Source: Saprospiraceae bacterium
GTDB taxonomy: Bacteria; Bacteroidota; Bacteroidia; Chitinophagales; Saprospiraceae
Assembly (NCBI GenBank): GCA_013214355.1
Contig: JABSSL010000106.1
Span: forward strand, 1 to 42,970
Reading direction: 5' to 3'
DNA: 42,970 bases
The position numbers and the translations under genes were made by a program. Below the pieces are notes generated by a model, which saw only the letters and a program-made list of their open reading frames with translations, was not told where the DNA came from and ran no database searches. Below, in pieces: positions 41,264-42,970 of the stretch; position 1 is the stretch's first letter, and every line of letters starts with the position of its first letter.

Positions 41264-42337
41264 TTAGTGCTTGTAAGCGAAAGCCTTCATGATTCCGACG
41301 AGCGTTTCTACCCCGGCTTTGGGCATCGCATTATAAATCGAAGCTCTGAATCCTCCTACTGATCTATGGCCCTTGACCCCAATACAACCAGCAGCTGCGC
41401 AGTCGGCTAAGAATTCCTCGGCCAAATCCTCTTTTCCTTCGGCCATCACAAAGGTCGCATTCATCAATGAGCGATCTTCCATTGCCGCTACTCCCGTAAA
41501 CAGCGGGTTACTATCAATCTCATCATACAGGAGTTTGGCCTTGTCCTCGTTCTTCTGCGCCATCGCGGACAAGCCGCCATTAGCTTTCAGCCATCTCAAG
41601 GTTAGCATACTGACGTAGATTGGGAATACAGGAGGCGTATTAAAGGAGGAATTCTTTTGCACATGCGTATTGTAATTCAACATAGTTGGCAATTCGCGTT
41701 GTGTCATTTCCAAGAAATCCTTTCTGACAATGGCCAAGGTTACACCAGCCGGGCCCAAGTTTTTTTGCGCACCGGCATATATAATACCGAAGCGGGACGT
41801 ATCTATGGGGCGACTGAAAATATCAGAAGACATATCACAGACTAAAGGAATGCTAGTTTCTGGAAAGTCATGCATTTGTGTTCCGAAGATGGTATTGTTA
41901 CCAGTCACGTGCAAATAGGTCAGATCGCTAGGGATGTCATATCCTTTAGGGATGTAGCTGTAGTTCTTATCTTTTGAAGAGGCTAGCACATCAATTTGAC
42001 CAAAGGCCTTAGCTTCCTTAATGGCTTTGGTTGACCAGCTACCAGTATCTACATAGCCCGCCTTTTTGTCTTTATTCAATAAGTTGTGAGCTACGGTAAA
42101 GAACTGTGTGCTTGCACCACCCGTCAAGAAGAGTACCGAAAAATCATCAGAAAGGCCCAATAGTTCTCGAATCAAGCTTTGTGCTTCATTCAGTATGGCC
42201 ACGACCTCCTTGCTTCTATGCGAGATCTCCAATAAAGAAAGACCAATTCCTTCAAATTCTACTACTGCTTTTGCAGCTTCGGCCATAACGCTTGCTGGTA
42301 GTATCGCTGGACCAGCGTAAAAGTTGTACTTTTTCAT
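41264..42337 (-). CDS. serC: Phosphoserine aminotransferase
   Basis: This 357-residue fold-type I PLP enzyme has the full family length. It starts with KKYNFYAGPAILPASVM, has LEISHRSKEV and FLTGGASTQF (phosphate-binding), WSTKAIKEAK, and the PLP-binding Lys192 in YAGAQKNLGPAG. It converts 3-phosphohydroxypyruvate and glutamate to phosphoserine in serine synthesis, and can act in pyridoxine synthesis. serA and serB are not in the window. The YgjP-type gene follows after 38 bases. A weak -7-like CATTTTTG lies at 42438-42445 on the minus strand, one mismatch from consensus. Confidence 0.96.
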   Translation of the reverse strand: MKKYNFYAGPAILPASVMAEAAKAVVEFEGIGLSLLEISHRSKEVVAILNEAQSLIRELLGLSDDFSVLFLTGGASTQFFTVAHNLLNKDKKAGYVDTGSWSTKAIKEAKAFGQIDVLASSKDKNYSYIPKGYDIPSDLTYLHVTGNNTIFGTQMHDFPETSIPLVCDMSSDIFSRPIDTSRFGIIYAGAQKNLGPAGVTLAIVRKDFLEMTQRELPTMLNYNTHVQKNSSFNTPPVFPIYVSMLTLRWLKANGGLSAMAQKNEDKAKLLYDEIDSNPLFTGVAAMEDRSLMNATFVMAEGKEDLAEEFLADCAAAGCIGVKGHRSVGGFRASIYNAMPKAGVETLVGIMKAFAYKH

Positions 42338-42590
42338 GTTACTATTACTGTATTTAAAGAGATAGTCGGGAATGGGCTATTTCCCTCCTTGGGATTTATT
42401 TTTTTGAAGCTAAAAAGGCGGTCTTATTTTGGCCCTGCAAAAATGTGATTTTTTTAAAGACAAAAAAAGACTCCAACTTAAATTGATGGTTAATTTCTGT
42501 AAAAGAAAATCGATAGATGATAGAAGCAGTTGACTGTAAAGGACTTGTGATGTGAAGCAAAGTTTTTTTAGAAAAAAAGAAAACAAAGTC

Positions 42591-42621
42591 TTGAAAATTA
42601 AAAATGCCTTCTATATATTTG
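42591..42621 (+). promoter_or_regulatory. First tandem promoter, probable rRNA operon P1
   Basis: TTG (42591-42593), 20 bases, TATATTTG (42614-42621), preceded by a long A/T-rich stretch like an UP element. TTTGCAGCCGCTTTG (42618-42632) is identical to the rpsF promoter. No open reading frame follows, which favours a stable-RNA operon. Confidence 0.72.
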
Positions 42622-42731
42622 CAGCCGCTTTGAAAGAAAGCGCACACCGAAGTAAATTCGGAATTGAAAGTTTAAAAGGTCTTATCGCAAAATTTTAGCC
42701 ATTTTTAGTAAAAAATAAATGCCAAAAAGTT

Positions 42732-42761
42732 TTGCAGATTTAAATGACCGTTGTATCTTTG
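42732..42761 (+). promoter_or_regulatory. Second tandem promoter, probable rRNA operon P2
   Basis: TTG (42732-42734), exactly 19 bases, TATCTTTG (42754-42761): a perfect match. The following CATTCCCTTTG resembles the P1 start region. Two promoters about 140 bases apart are typical of bacterial rRNA operons. Confidence 0.75.
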
Positions 42762-42970
42762 CATTCCCTTTGCTAATGAGCACTACGGGAACGACAATTT
42801 GAAAGATTTATTCTTTAAGATATCTGATCAAAATAATGGCTTGACAATGGTTAGGTTTCGTTGTTGCGATCAAAAAGTTCATTGACACTGAAGCGAGGTA
42901 AGGAAAGAGAGAAATTATGTTTATGCAGATCCCTTGAGAAATTAAGGATAACTACCTATGGTAAAAGAGA

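Larger units (their letters stand above)
42338..42970. other. serC upstream region and probable rRNA operon leader
   Basis: The left part (42338-42590) is AT-rich and should hold the serC promoter. The right part holds two tandem plus-strand promoters and a leader without any protein gene. The leader contains a small hairpin CCGAA-gtaaa-TTCGG (42647-42661), a boxA-like TTCTTTAAGATAT (from 42811) and GTTCATTGACACTG (near 42869). The 16S sequence itself has not begun by 42970. Confidence 0.6.

Noticed and set aside
42396-42647. Minus-strand 83-codon open frame upstream of serC
   Set aside because: It overlaps the first tandem promoter and consists of low-complexity Phe/Lys-rich translation of AT-rich DNA.
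42762-42970. Start of 16S rRNA
   Set aside because: The leader looks like an rRNA leader, but the conserved 16S start (AGAGTTTGATC) is not reached before 42970, so no rRNA gene is called.
1-42970. Transposons, prophage genes, toxin-antitoxin pairs, restriction systems
   Set aside because: I found no transposase, integrase, phage structural protein, small toxin-antitoxin pair or methylase in any frame. The region looks like stable chromosome.

Overview
The window reads as chromosomal DNA of a free-living Bacteroidota bacterium. The evidence is the promoter style (TTG, about 19-20 bases, TAnnTTTG), the many Sec-exported proteins and lipoproteins, OmpA proteins with thrombospondin type 3 calcium repeats, an ECF sigma operon with an LTxxQ periplasmic protein, GtrA, DUF4920 and DUF6909-type proteins, and an rpsF-rpsR-rplI cluster without ssb. 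The secreted MORN-caspase proteins and Cys-rich surface protease would suit the Saprospiria, but that placement is an inference. I see no insertion sequence, prophage, CRISPR array or tRNA gene. The gene order looks like ordinary chromosome.

Layout. 1-2431 is the left-truncated gene of a secreted subtilisin with Cys-rich repeats. 2771-6112 is a two-gene beta-oxidation operon (thiolase, then hydratase/dehydrogenase). 6462-10644 runs rightward: a LolC/E-type permease, an unknown small protein, two cyclophilin lipoproteins (one with a PKD domain) and a polyphosphate-glucokinase-like ROK kinase. 10672-15102 runs leftward: a TPR protein, then an ECF sigma / anti-sigma-like / LTxxQ operon just downstream of a Kir-type potassium channel. 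15243-17842 holds an EamA transporter converging on a DUF6909-like, nucleosidase-like protein.

18017-26812 is all leftward: two paralogous beta-barrel/TSP3/OmpA proteins, a small membrane-anchored coiled-coil protein, a haem-binding FG-GAP lipoprotein, a tight nucleotidase-GtrA-TolC operon and a small YciI-like protein. 27239-33627 has an exported SPOR-like/peptidoglycan-binding-like protein, a lipoprotein of unknown function, a glutamate-cysteine-ligase-like enzyme fused to two CBS domains followed by a Kelch protein, and an HD hydrolase. 34006-34536 is a DUF4920 lipoprotein.

34869-38800 is the most unusual part: two tandem exported proteins that join Cys-pair-led MORN repeat blocks to a C-terminal caspase (C14) domain with an intact His/Cys dyad. 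Between them lies an 18-base inverted repeat around an AT-rich promoter-like core. The right end is housekeeping: rpsF-rpsR-rplI with a strong promoter and a terminator-like leader hairpin, a YgjP-type metallopeptidase, serC, and two tandem promoters that most likely drive an rRNA operon starting beyond the window. The rpsF promoter and the first of these promoters share an identical 15-base stretch from the -7 box into the start of the transcript.

Protein functions come from motifs and family knowledge read by eye. No database search was run.
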